Source: Candidatus Protochlamydia sp. (GTDB taxonomy: Bacteria > Chlamydiota > Chlamydiia > Chlamydiales > Parachlamydiaceae). From it: a stretch of DNA of 64,000 bases. The stretch covers positions 1 through 64,000 of the forward strand of contig JACDAQ010000014.1 in assembly GCA_013695355.1 (NCBI GenBank), given 5' to 3'. Position 1 is the stretch's first letter. Every line of letters starts with the position of its first letter. A program made the translations under genes and the position numbers. The notes beneath the pieces were generated by a model. The model worked only from the letters and a program-made list of their open reading frames with translations, searched no databases and was not told the origin of the DNA. Positions 29,329 to 37,711 of this stretch are shown here, piece by piece.

Positions 29329-29538
29329 ATGGACACCTCACCTAATATGGAAAAAAAAAGGGAAATGCTAGGAGCCATAGATCCCGTAGAGCGTCTAAAA
29401 ATGGGGTGTTCTATGTATCACACATCTAGATCTTTGATTGAACATGGTATACTAGAAAGAAATCCTTCAATATCAGACGATGATTTTATAAAAGAGCTTT
29501 TTATCATATACTATCGAGATGATTTTTTCAGCAGATGA
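29329..29538 (+). CDS. Small partner protein of the decayed nucleotidyltransferase
   Basis: 69 residues, still open. IDPVERLKMGCSMYHTSRSL and DDFIKELFIIYYRDDF match the small helical protein commonly encoded beside DUF6036-type nucleotidyltransferases (P-x-x-R-x-x-M-G-x-x-M pattern). With its partner destroyed it is probably an orphan, and may itself be decaying. Function unknown; toxin-antitoxin-like roles have been suggested for such pairs. Confidence 0.55.
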   Translation: MDTSPNMEKKREMLGAIDPVERLKMGCSMYHTSRSLIEHGILERNPSISDDDFIKELFIIYYRDDFFSR

Positions 29539-29965
29539 ATGTGAACGAATTATTAAACCTTTACAAATCGTTTCTAAGAACGCCAAATTCCCTATCAATT
29601 AAAGTATTTATTTATTTAGTCTTTCATTAGCACGCATTCTTAAAATAACTCATTTGTTTAATGTGGACTTTTAAATAAAGGTTGCTTATAAGATTATAGA
29701 AAAGGAAAAAATGCTGCCAAATTTTTCGGAAAGTGGAGCTTCTGTTTCTTCATTTCTAATCAAATTTTCTGGTTAGAGTAATCAAATTAATTTGTCAGAT
29801 AATTCTAAATTATATGTACCCCGTTTGTTCAAAAACAATCAACTATAGTACAAAAATAATTTATTCATAAATAGTTACAAATGATGGAAAAATTTACTGA
29901 AAATGCTGAGAAGTTGACCAAAAAAATTGCAGATTTTCTTAAATTCTAATTTATATAAAAATATT
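29539..29965. other. Gap without a confident gene
   Basis: AT-rich. A 22-codon frame at 29881-29949 (MMEKFTENAEKLTKKIADFL..) could encode an amphipathic peptide but has no clear ribosome-binding site. The rest looks like continued decay downstream of the nucleotidyltransferase pair. Confidence 0.35.
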
Positions 29966-31450
29966 ATGTCACCCAATTGTTTAGCCTTTAAAAAAAATGA
30001 TTGTAACTTTTTAAATCAAGAAGTCTGCATTTATTTCAGAAGTAATTTATCTTTATCAGTCCCATCAAAATCATATGCCTTAAATTTATTTAAGATTTAT
30101 CCCTTTAATGAGGCACAAAAGGGACGGATTTATCAAACATTGCAAATGAGCGAAAAATATCCAACGCAAAAGTCTAAGTATGCCATAAGAATTTCTCTAA
30201 TTATTGAAAAACTTATTAAAAGTTATCCTTTTGTTGAAGATTCCAATTTTGAGCTGGCTAATGCCTATCCATGCAGAATTGAATTTCGAGGTAAACAGTA
30301 TCATTGTGCTGAGGCGGCCTTCCAGGCACAAAAATATATCGATCAACCTAAAATAATGGACCTATTCACTTTTAGCAATGCGCAGCAGTCCATTGATCTG
30401 GCAAAGGACAACCCTATGACAGCCGAACGGGAGATCACCTGGAGGAATCAGACATTCAATGCCGACCAAAATCATGTTTTATGGGACATACTTAAGGCAA
30501 AATTTGAACAAAATCCGGCTGTTAAAGAGAAATTACTTGAAACAGGGAGCTCATACCTAATATGCCGGCCAAGTGAATTGTATTTTAACGAAGGCTTTGA
30601 CGGTTTGGCGTTAAATTTGGTCGGCTACTCTCTTATGCGCTTGCGTAAAGAGTATAGTCTATTGAACAGGTGTGGCTTAAATCTCAATGCGCTTCTCTAT
30701 GATATTATTGATAAAATATTTAACATTTGTCTGAATCAGGGTGATGCCAATACAATTGGGGCCTTGGCCCTATTGAACAAACACTACAATGCATCCATCA
30801 CCCCTGTGAATAAAATGAGGCCAGAAGAGATCTTTAAAGTATGCCCGCTTATGAAAGTCGCAGATGTTAAAATGATTGGAATTGGCCTATATCCCTCTCA
30901 GATCCTACGCTATTATCGGGAAATGGTTCCCCATGTCGAAGGAAATGCAGGAGTAATGCTTCTCAGCCTGAAGCAAGGATTCAACCCTCTTTTATTTTTA
31001 TTCACCGCTTATTCCAATGGGGTAAAAATAATTGATGAGACTTATGGCGAGTTGGAAAAATTAGGGTCAATTTCTTTAAGTAAAAGAACTGTAGTGATGC
31101 TTCCTTTAGGTATTTTTAAAAACAGCAAGAACAAGACTTATACAGAGCAGAATGATGAAGTTCTTCGCCCCCTTGGATGCGAAATGGTTACATTAGCTGC
31201 CGCACTAAATCTTTGGTTTTTCACCTATAAATTATCTGCTGGTAAAAGTTGGCTTTTTGATAATGCCAATCAGAATACTTTTATACGCACTAGCTTGCTT
31301 ATGAGAGAAGATGAATATGACGGTGAATATAGTGAACACATTTGCTTTGGGGATAATGCCTTAGGTACGCTTAACTTTTTTGGCTATCCGAATATTTTTA
31401 GTTCATTTGACTGCGGAGCAATAGGAATGAGAACATTAGACACCTTTTAA
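29966..31450 (+). CDS. NADAR-domain protein with F-box-like segment
   Basis: 494 residues from the ATG at 29966 (an upstream TTG at 29927 is less likely). Residues about 93-230 form a NADAR (YbiA/RibX-like) domain: ELANAYPCRIEFRGKQYHC then AEAAFQAQKY, and ICRPSELYFNEGFDG near the end with LVGYSLMRLR. NADAR enzymes act on N-glycosidic bonds; some bacterial members remove ADP-ribose from guanine bases and others act on riboflavin-pathway intermediates. Residues about 241-278 (LLYDIIDKIFNICLN..LALLNKHYN) resemble an F-box. The remaining 200 residues are unrecognised. NADAR plus an F-box-like segment would suit a translocated effector; that is inference. It has no DarT-like neighbour. Confidence 0.7.
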   Translation: MSPNCLAFKKNDCNFLNQEVCIYFRSNLSLSVPSKSYALNLFKIYPFNEAQKGRIYQTLQMSEKYPTQKSKYAIRISLIIEKLIKSYPFVEDSNFELANAYPCRIEFRGKQYHCAEAAFQAQKYIDQPKIMDLFTFSNAQQSIDLAKDNPMTAEREITWRNQTFNADQNHVLWDILKAKFEQNPAVKEKLLETGSSYLICRPSELYFNEGFDGLALNLVGYSLMRLRKEYSLLNRCGLNLNALLYDIIDKIFNICLNQGDANTIGALALLNKHYNASITPVNKMRPEEIFKVCPLMKVADVKMIGIGLYPSQILRYYREMVPHVEGNAGVMLLSLKQGFNPLLFLFTAYSNGVKIIDETYGELEKLGSISLSKRTVVMLPLGIFKNSKNKTYTEQNDEVLRPLGCEMVTLAAALNLWFFTYKLSAGKSWLFDNANQNTFIRTSLLMREDEYDGEYSEHICFGDNALGTLNFFGYPNIFSSFDCGAIGMRTLDTF

Positions 31451-31649
31451 ATCCAAGATTTAAAAATAAAGGGAACGAATAATAAGAAAGCTAACATAAA
31501 AATTTGATTGCTTAAAACATTCTTTTCTATTTACTAGCCTACCATCATTTAAAATTCTAAAATATAAAAAGATTTCCCGAAACATCAGTAATTGCTAAGG
31601 TGAATTTTAGGACCTGCCATTAAAAAAGTCCATATCATCAAGGTTTTTT

Positions 31650-32093
31650 ATGATGCTCCTTCTCCATTCGGGACAAAATCGTTATGTCATTGATAATAAA
31701 TATGTAGTAAGGATATTCCCCCATGTTTTTTTGAAGAAATTACAGGGGGCACCTTCATATATAGCAGGATTAATGTATTGGGAGGGAAAAGGAACTCCCG
31801 TATTGGATTTCTGCGAATTAATCGAACAAAGAAAGCCTGCACATTCTTACAACACCCGTATAATCCTAATCAATGATCAATCTCAAACTTATTGTCTTGG
31901 GATCCTGGCTGAAAAAGTTTCTGATATCCTACCTCTCGAGCAAAAGCAATTTTTCGATGAAGATTTATACATGGAACAATCTCCTTTTTTGGATGGCATT
32001 TTTCATGATGCCGAAGGGATCATCCAAAGGATCGACGTGGAGGAGCTTTTTAAATTTTTGTCATCCAAAGGTTCGCTATGGAAATGCCGATAG
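31650..32093 (+). CDS. cheW: CheW-like adaptor, first copy
   Basis: 147 residues covering a single CheW domain: VIDNKYVVRIFP at the front, YIAGLMYWEGKGTPVLDFCEL (the strand that in CheW reads G-x-x-N-x-R-G-x-x-x-P-V-x-D), and CLGILAEKVSDILPLE. CheW proteins couple receptors to CheA. AAGG sits 6 nt before the ATG. It overlaps the next gene by 16 nt. It diverges from canonical CheW, as expected if it serves a non-chemotaxis pathway. Confidence 0.78.
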   Translation: MMLLLHSGQNRYVIDNKYVVRIFPHVFLKKLQGAPSYIAGLMYWEGKGTPVLDFCELIEQRKPAHSYNTRIILINDQSQTYCLGILAEKVSDILPLEQKQFFDEDLYMEQSPFLDGIFHDAEGIIQRIDVEELFKFLSSKGSLWKCR

Positions 32094-32650
32094 ACCCTTC
32101 TAGAATAAAAAATATTGATAATTTATTGGAAAGATGCCCTGAAAATGATTATTTATCTGAACGGACCAAAGCAATAATGGTTCCGTCAGAAGCTAATGAT
32201 CGGGATAGCTTGGAGTCAATCATTGTTTTCTGTTTAGCTGGCGAGTGGTGGGGAATGAGAACTTTTTTTTTTAAAAAGATAATTATGCAATTGCCAATTC
32301 ATAAACTTCCTCACAAAAAAGGAAAATTACTTCTTGGAATTGTTAATATCGAAGGAAAATTGGAAATTTGCATTTCATTGAACGAACTTTTGGGAATTGG
32401 ATCCTTTTTAAAAAGGCAAGATCCAGCTGCTAGAATGATTGTAATGGCACATGAAAGTTTATTATGGGTCTCTCCTGTGGATAGGGTAGAAGGAATTTAT
32501 TTAATTAATACAAAACTTTTGCAAAATGTGCCTTCAACTATTTTAAATACCACATCGAATTTTTTAGATGGTATTTTACTTCATAATGATAAAAGCATTG
32601 GTATAATAAATGAAATTGGTGTTTTTGATAGTTTAAAAAAAGGTTTTTAA
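32078..32650 (+). CDS. cheW: CheW-like adaptor, second copy with N-terminal extension
   Basis: 190 residues. After a charged extension of about 45 residues comes a CheW-like domain: IIVFCLAGEWWGMRTFFFKK, LLGIVNIEGKLEICISLNEL and a C-terminal strand pattern ending at HNDKSIGIINEI. Its stop codon is immediately followed by the CheA ATG. The two different adaptors suggest two inputs or a structural scaffold. Confidence 0.75.
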   Translation: MEMPIDPSRIKNIDNLLERCPENDYLSERTKAIMVPSEANDRDSLESIIVFCLAGEWWGMRTFFFKKIIMQLPIHKLPHKKGKLLLGIVNIEGKLEICISLNELLGIGSFLKRQDPAARMIVMAHESLLWVSPVDRVEGIYLINTKLLQNVPSTILNTTSNFLDGILLHNDKSIGIINEIGVFDSLKKGF

Positions 32651-35440
32651 ATGAAACAAAATGAAAATTCCAATTCACTTTTTATAAAAAACGAATTGCA
32701 AGCCCATGCAAACATCTTAAAAGTTACTTTGTCACAAATTAAACAAAAATCTTCAAATAATGAAGTAATTGAAATGGCCTTAAAGAGTTTTCAACTTATG
32801 AGCTCAATATTACAAATAACTCAATTAAAGCCATTAATCCCTTTGTTTCAAACTTTGCATGAATTATTTGAAAATATTTCTGATCCGGCTTTAATTGAAG
32901 AAAAATGGTTGGATGCACTTTTCTCAATATCTAAAAATTTGATTCAACTCTCTACATTGCCAGAACCTACATTTGAAAAAGAAATCTTAGCCAAAGAAGA
33001 GACGATTAACCAATGGACTTCTCAAGTAAGTCAAGTCTTGGCTGAAATCAAACAAAGATCTCCCCATCCCCAACCAGAGCAAGCCCAGTCTGTCATCAAA
33101 GATGTTACCGACAGATCTGATTCACTAAAAATGGATGAAGCTCTTATACTTTTCTTTTTAAAAGAACTTCAAATACAGGCACGTAAACTGAGAGAAGATG
33201 TAACTCTTCATATTTCAGATCCTTTCTTAGACGCTCCATTAAAAGATTGGGCTCAAACAGCCCGTGGAATCAAGCAGGCAGCCGATATTATTAAATTGAA
33301 TCCGATTGTACAGGTTGCCGAAACTTTAGAACACTATGCTCAAGCTTTATTAGAGCATAAAATTAAGTTGTCTCAAGAAAATGAGGAGATTTGCTTCAAA
33401 ATAATCGAAGCCTTACAGAATCTTTCTCACCTTGAACCAGACCACGTGTCTTTTTTTATTAATGAAAGACAAAATAAATTATTGGAATTGAATCATTATC
33501 TTTCTTTTAACTTGCAAAATTTTTCATTAAAAGAGGACTTACCTAAACATGAACAAATAAAAAAAGTCTTTGTAGAACAAAAGGCTTTACTTTCTGAACC
33601 GCCTCTTGGTGATTCCATGTTCGATTTGTTCCGCAATGAAATGGACAGACAGTGCCGCATTCTTAATCAGAAACTAATTGAATTTGAAGAAAAAAGGGAC
33701 CCGGTTTTATTGGGCGATATGATGAGGGCCGCGCATTCGATCAAAGGGGCCGCCAGAACACTTTTCCTTGCCCCTGTGGCTAAAATGGCCCATGCAATGG
33801 AAGATTGTTTTGTCAACGCGCAAATACAAAAAAAAAACTTATCTAATGCTTGCATCGACTGCCTTTTTCAAGTGATCGATTTTTTTACCCAGATTGGTGA
33901 ATTGGAAATGCCCAGGCTTTCAGAATGGGCGAATACTAAAACTCCCTTAGTCGATAAATTAATTAATGATCTGATCAAAACTTACAAAGGGGAGGTAAAA
34001 AATGCCGGTGATTTTCTTTTAAGCGATTACCTCCAAAGCGAAAGGCCCTATGTACCACCTTCAGAAATAAAAGAAGATGTTAAAAAAATTGAGGTGAAAA
34101 CCCTAATATCGGAGATACCTCCTGAACGCACTTTGCGGGTTACAGCAGAAAATTTGAACAGATTGATGGGAATGGCTGGAGAATCACTGATTGAATCACA
34201 CCGTCTTTATCCATTGAGTGAAAATCTTCAAAAAATGAAAACTGAATTAATATACATCTCTAATTTATTTGATAATTTTCTCAGACAGGTATCTGAGACC
34301 GAACTGACAGAAAATTCGAAGCAGTATCTTCTCGATCTGTTACTTCGGATCAATCATAATCGCAGTCACCTGACTGAAGATTTAGTGATATTGGATTCAT
34401 TTATTCAAAGGCATGAAAATTTATCGGACCGTCTTTATCACGAAGTCATAAATAGTCGCATGCGCCCATTTTCAGACGGTGTGGAGGGCTTTCCTAGGCT
34501 AGTTCGCGATTTAGCTAAACAGCTGGACAAAAAGGTAAAATTTGAAATTGAAGGCTTTATGACCCAGGTTGATCGTGATGTTTTAGAGAAATTGGAAACG
34601 CCTTTGACCCATCTATTGCGCAATGCCATTGATCATGGCATAGAATTACCCAAAGAGCGGATTCAAGCAGGCAAGCCCTTTGAAGGCTTAATCAGTTTAA
34701 AGGCATATCATACCGAAGGGTTGTTGGGTATTACGATAACAGATGATGGAAGAGGAATTGACGTAGAAAATATAAGAAAAAAAATTGTGGAAAAGGGTTT
34801 AGCAGACAATGACGCTGCAAAACAGTATTCTGAATCAGAAGTGATTGATTTTCTTTTTATGCCAGGTTTTTCAACCTCAAAAGAAATCACAGAGCTATCA
34901 GGAAGGGGAGTAGGGTTAGATATTGTCAGAAGTGCTGTGCTTGAAATGGGTGGGGTGGTAAGAATTTCTTTGAACCCGGGGAGAGGAGTAGCTTTCGACC
35001 TGCTTCTTCCCCTAACTCTGTCTGTTATTCGGGCCCTTTTGGTTAAAATTTCCGGTGAAGTGTATGCTTTCCCCTTAACACGAATAAGCAGGGCCTTATT
35101 GATCAATAAGCAGGAAATCAAACGGCTTGAAAATAGGCAATTTTTTTGGTCAGAAACTCAAAATATAGGCATTTTCTCAGCTTGGCAGCTTTTGGAGCTG
35201 CAGGAAAGCCACACTGTTGGAGACCAACTACATCTAGTTGTGCTAAGCGATCGGTCAAATAGCTATGGCGTGGTGGTAGACCTGCTTATTGGAGAAAAAG
35301 AACTTGTTTTACAAAAATTAGACAGCCGTTTAGGGGAAATTCCTGATATTGCCGCTGGTGCTTTAATGGAAGATGGCTCGCCAGTCTTAGTCATTAATGT
35401 TGAAGAATTGATGCAATCTTGTGAGTCCTTAAGAACCTGA
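32651..35440 (+). CDS. cheA: CheA-type histidine kinase with multiple Hpt-like bundles
   Basis: 929 residues. The active Hpt domain is at about 320-430 with phospho-acceptor His362 in AHSIKGAAR. A dimerisation region lies at about 490-600 and the HATPase at about 610-780 (N box HLLRNAIDHG, G1 DDGRGID, F-box-type LFMPGFSTS, G2 GRGVGLDIV). A C-terminal CheW-like domain spans about 785-925. Two upstream helical segments (about 10-75 and 160-270) resemble Hpt bundles without the His (TARGIKQAADI in place of AHSIKGAARTL). No receiver is attached; the next gene supplies one. It is expected to phosphorylate that receiver. Confidence 0.9.
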   Translation: MKQNENSNSLFIKNELQAHANILKVTLSQIKQKSSNNEVIEMALKSFQLMSSILQITQLKPLIPLFQTLHELFENISDPALIEEKWLDALFSISKNLIQLSTLPEPTFEKEILAKEETINQWTSQVSQVLAEIKQRSPHPQPEQAQSVIKDVTDRSDSLKMDEALILFFLKELQIQARKLREDVTLHISDPFLDAPLKDWAQTARGIKQAADIIKLNPIVQVAETLEHYAQALLEHKIKLSQENEEICFKIIEALQNLSHLEPDHVSFFINERQNKLLELNHYLSFNLQNFSLKEDLPKHEQIKKVFVEQKALLSEPPLGDSMFDLFRNEMDRQCRILNQKLIEFEEKRDPVLLGDMMRAAHSIKGAARTLFLAPVAKMAHAMEDCFVNAQIQKKNLSNACIDCLFQVIDFFTQIGELEMPRLSEWANTKTPLVDKLINDLIKTYKGEVKNAGDFLLSDYLQSERPYVPPSEIKEDVKKIEVKTLISEIPPERTLRVTAENLNRLMGMAGESLIESHRLYPLSENLQKMKTELIYISNLFDNFLRQVSETELTENSKQYLLDLLLRINHNRSHLTEDLVILDSFIQRHENLSDRLYHEVINSRMRPFSDGVEGFPRLVRDLAKQLDKKVKFEIEGFMTQVDRDVLEKLETPLTHLLRNAIDHGIELPKERIQAGKPFEGLISLKAYHTEGLLGITITDDGRGIDVENIRKKIVEKGLADNDAAKQYSESEVIDFLFMPGFSTSKEITELSGRGVGLDIVRSAVLEMGGVVRISLNPGRGVAFDLLLPLTLSVIRALLVKISGEVYAFPLTRISRALLINKQEIKRLENRQFFWSETQNIGIFSAWQLLELQESHTVGDQLHLVVLSDRSNSYGVVVDLLIGEKELVLQKLDSRLGEIPDIAAGALMEDGSPVLVINVEELMQSCESLRT

Positions 35441-35524
35441 TCATAGATATTTAACAGGTTCTAAGAAATAGATAATAAGTTAGCACTATTAAGCTGGAAT
35501 TATTAATTACTTTTGTTGAGGAAA

Positions 35525-36733
35525 ATGTATTACGATCAACCCAACCCAACGCAGCTTTTTGCACCGATAAAAACCCATGCGCTCAAAGTTCTGCTTATTG
35601 ATGACCAAATGATAATCGCAGAGGCGGTTAAACGCTTGCTGCAGGATGAAAGTGATATTGCATTTCATTATTGTTCCGATCCCACTAAAGCATTAGAGAT
35701 AGCCAGTCTAGTTCATCCTACAGTCATCCTTCAGGATTTAGTGATGCCGGAATGCGATGGCTTATTATTGATCAAGTATTTCAGGGCAAATCCAGGTACG
35801 AAAGATATCCCTATAGTCGTACTTTCAACAAAAGAGGATCCAGGTATTAAGGCAGAAGTATTTGCATTAGGGGGTAATGATTATATTGTTAAACTTCCAG
35901 ACAAATTGGAACTGATCGCCAGGATTAGGTACCATTCGAAAGCCTATATTTCCTGGCTGGAAAGAAATGAAGCGTATAAAAGAATCGAAGAGAGCCAGAG
36001 AGTTTTGAAACTTGAATTGGCCGAGGCAGCAGCATATGTAAGATCTTTGCTACCAGCTCCTCTGGAGGGTGAAATTCGGACGGACTGGCGTTTTATTCCA
36101 TCTACGCAGCTTGGTGGTGATGCTTTTGGGTATCATTGGCTTGACGAGCGCTATTTTGCCATCTACCTGCTTGATGTATGCGGTCATGGGGTCGGGGCTG
36201 CCTTGCTTTCAATTTCTGTCGTTAATGTGCTTCGTTCGCAAAATTTGCCAAAAGCAAATTTTAAAGACCCGAGTGCCGTATTGAAGGCTTTAAATGCGGC
36301 CTTTCAAATGGAGGAACATAATAATATGTTTTTTACTATTTGGTATGGAGTTTTTGACAAATTAGAAAAAAAACTCATTTATGCCAATGCTGGCCATCCG
36401 CCAGCCATTTTGATCATGGGGGATTCAATAGGGGAACTTGACGTTTATGAATTGATGACACCAGGTGTTGTTATAGGAGCTTTGGAAGAAGCTGACTTTA
36501 ACAATGGAACAATTGCAATTAAAACCTATAATAGCTTATTTATTTATAGTGATGGGCTCTACGAAATTAATAAAATAGAAGGACAGATGTTAGAATTACA
36601 TGAATTTATTCAAATGCTTTCTCTGCCGCAAAATATAAACTTGGATAAGATAATAGCATCTCTTCAAATCCTGCAAGGTAAAAAGGAATTTGTAGACGAT
36701 GTGTCGATCCTGGAGGTGGCTTTTGAAGGTTAA
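35525..36733 (+). CDS. Response regulator with PP2C (SpoIIE/RsbU-type) phosphatase output
   Basis: About 402 residues from the ATG at 35525 (GAGGA just upstream; a TTG at 35513 is possible). The receiver domain spans about 17-135, with acidic pair IDDQ, phospho-Asp in LQDLVMPE and Lys in IVKLPDK. A short linker helix follows, then a PPM/SpoIIE phosphatase (about 185-400) with LGGDAFGYH, LLDVCGHGVGAAL, YANAGHPPAIL and IYSDGLYE, so its metal-binding Asp residues are present. Phosphorylation by the upstream CheA should control dephosphorylation of a Ser/Thr-phosphorylated target such as an anti-sigma-factor antagonist. No such target is encoded nearby. Confidence 0.88.
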   Translation: MYYDQPNPTQLFAPIKTHALKVLLIDDQMIIAEAVKRLLQDESDIAFHYCSDPTKALEIASLVHPTVILQDLVMPECDGLLLIKYFRANPGTKDIPIVVLSTKEDPGIKAEVFALGGNDYIVKLPDKLELIARIRYHSKAYISWLERNEAYKRIEESQRVLKLELAEAAAYVRSLLPAPLEGEIRTDWRFIPSTQLGGDAFGYHWLDERYFAIYLLDVCGHGVGAALLSISVVNVLRSQNLPKANFKDPSAVLKALNAAFQMEEHNNMFFTIWYGVFDKLEKKLIYANAGHPPAILIMGDSIGELDVYELMTPGVVIGALEEADFNNGTIAIKTYNSLFIYSDGLYEINKIEGQMLELHEFIQMLSLPQNINLDKIIASLQILQGKKEFVDDVSILEVAFEG

Positions 36734-36736
36734 AAT

Positions 36737-37348
36737 ATGGTGAAAAAGAGAAAAAATGCCTTTGCAGAATCTATTCTTGCACTGCTCCATGATGCTCAAG
36801 GGAAGGATATCCAAGTCAGAACAATTGTAGAGCGGCTTGCCAAAAAAGGGCAGGCGGCCCTTCTGATTTTATTCAGCCTTCCTTTTTGCCAGCCCATTCA
36901 AATTCCAGGATTTTCCTTTCCTTTTGGAATTGCTTTAGCCTTTATTGGTTCAAGAATTGCTTTCGGACATCGAATTTGGCTTCCACAGAGGATTCTTGAC
37001 ATGAAAATTCCTTATCATACTTTCGAAAAGATCGCCAGGCTAGCGATCAAGGTCACTGATAAGCTGCTTTTTTTTGTATCTACCCGTATGGTGGATTTAG
37101 TAAAGAATCCAGCCGGTCAAGTGATGCATGGATTGACGATTATGGTCCTTGCCCTTATACTTGCTCTTCCTTTGCCTATTCCATTAAGCAATCTTTTAGC
37201 AGCCTATCCCTTGCTAATTTTTGGTTTAGCGCTGCTTGAAGATGATGGAGCAGCCATATTGGTGGCTTATGGGTTAAGTTTAATATGTTTTTTTGCTTTC
37301 GCCCTCGTGATATGGGTTGGAAAAGAAAGTTTAATGGCCTACTTTTAA
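36737..37348 (+). CDS. ExoD-family membrane protein
   Basis: 203 residues, exopolysaccharide synthesis ExoD family (PF06055 type). An N-terminal amphipathic region is followed by LFSLPFCQPIQIPGFSFPFG and several hydrophobic helices with the LALPLPIPLSNLLAAYPLL segment typical of the family. The biochemical role of ExoD proteins is not settled. It starts 3 nt after the phosphatase gene, so it is the last gene of the chemosensory-like operon and a possible membrane-level partner. Confidence 0.8.
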   Translation: MVKKRKNAFAESILALLHDAQGKDIQVRTIVERLAKKGQAALLILFSLPFCQPIQIPGFSFPFGIALAFIGSRIAFGHRIWLPQRILDMKIPYHTFEKIARLAIKVTDKLLFFVSTRMVDLVKNPAGQVMHGLTIMVLALILALPLPIPLSNLLAAYPLLIFGLALLEDDGAAILVAYGLSLICFFAFALVIWVGKESLMAYF

Positions 37349-37445
37349 TATTTCCAAATCTTCATTCAGTTTTTTCTTTTTATCATTTATACTTCACGCT
37401 AACCTAGTACACTGTAAGCGGATGGACTTTGCCTACAGAGTAGTA

Positions 37446-37616
37446 ATAACCTGAGTTTTGGGTTTATCTCATTGAAAGTAAGGGGTATCGTGGCTTAAAT
37501 TCGACCATTCTCTCTGAAAAGAATATCAAATCGATAGGCTTGAAGAGAGAGGGGGTGAAGCTAGGGCGTCAGACTCCCTTAATGTCGGATAGAGAAAACT
37601 AAAACTCAGGTTAATA
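37446..37616. repeat. Imperfect inverted-repeat element
   Basis: AACCTGAGTTTT at 37448 is answered by AAAACTCAGGTT near 37603-37614. Between them are partly pairing segments (TTCTCTCTGAA against TTGAAGAGAGAG). The terminal sequence also occurs at 113-127. It fills most of the 363-base gap between exoD and the coiled-coil gene. Confidence 0.55.
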
Positions 37617-37711
37617 GGATAATTGTTCTTCCGCCGTGCCTGAGAATAATTAAAGAGCTGACTCGAGTTTACAGAAAGAAATCCAAAGTATTGGATTAAG
37701 AGGAATATATT

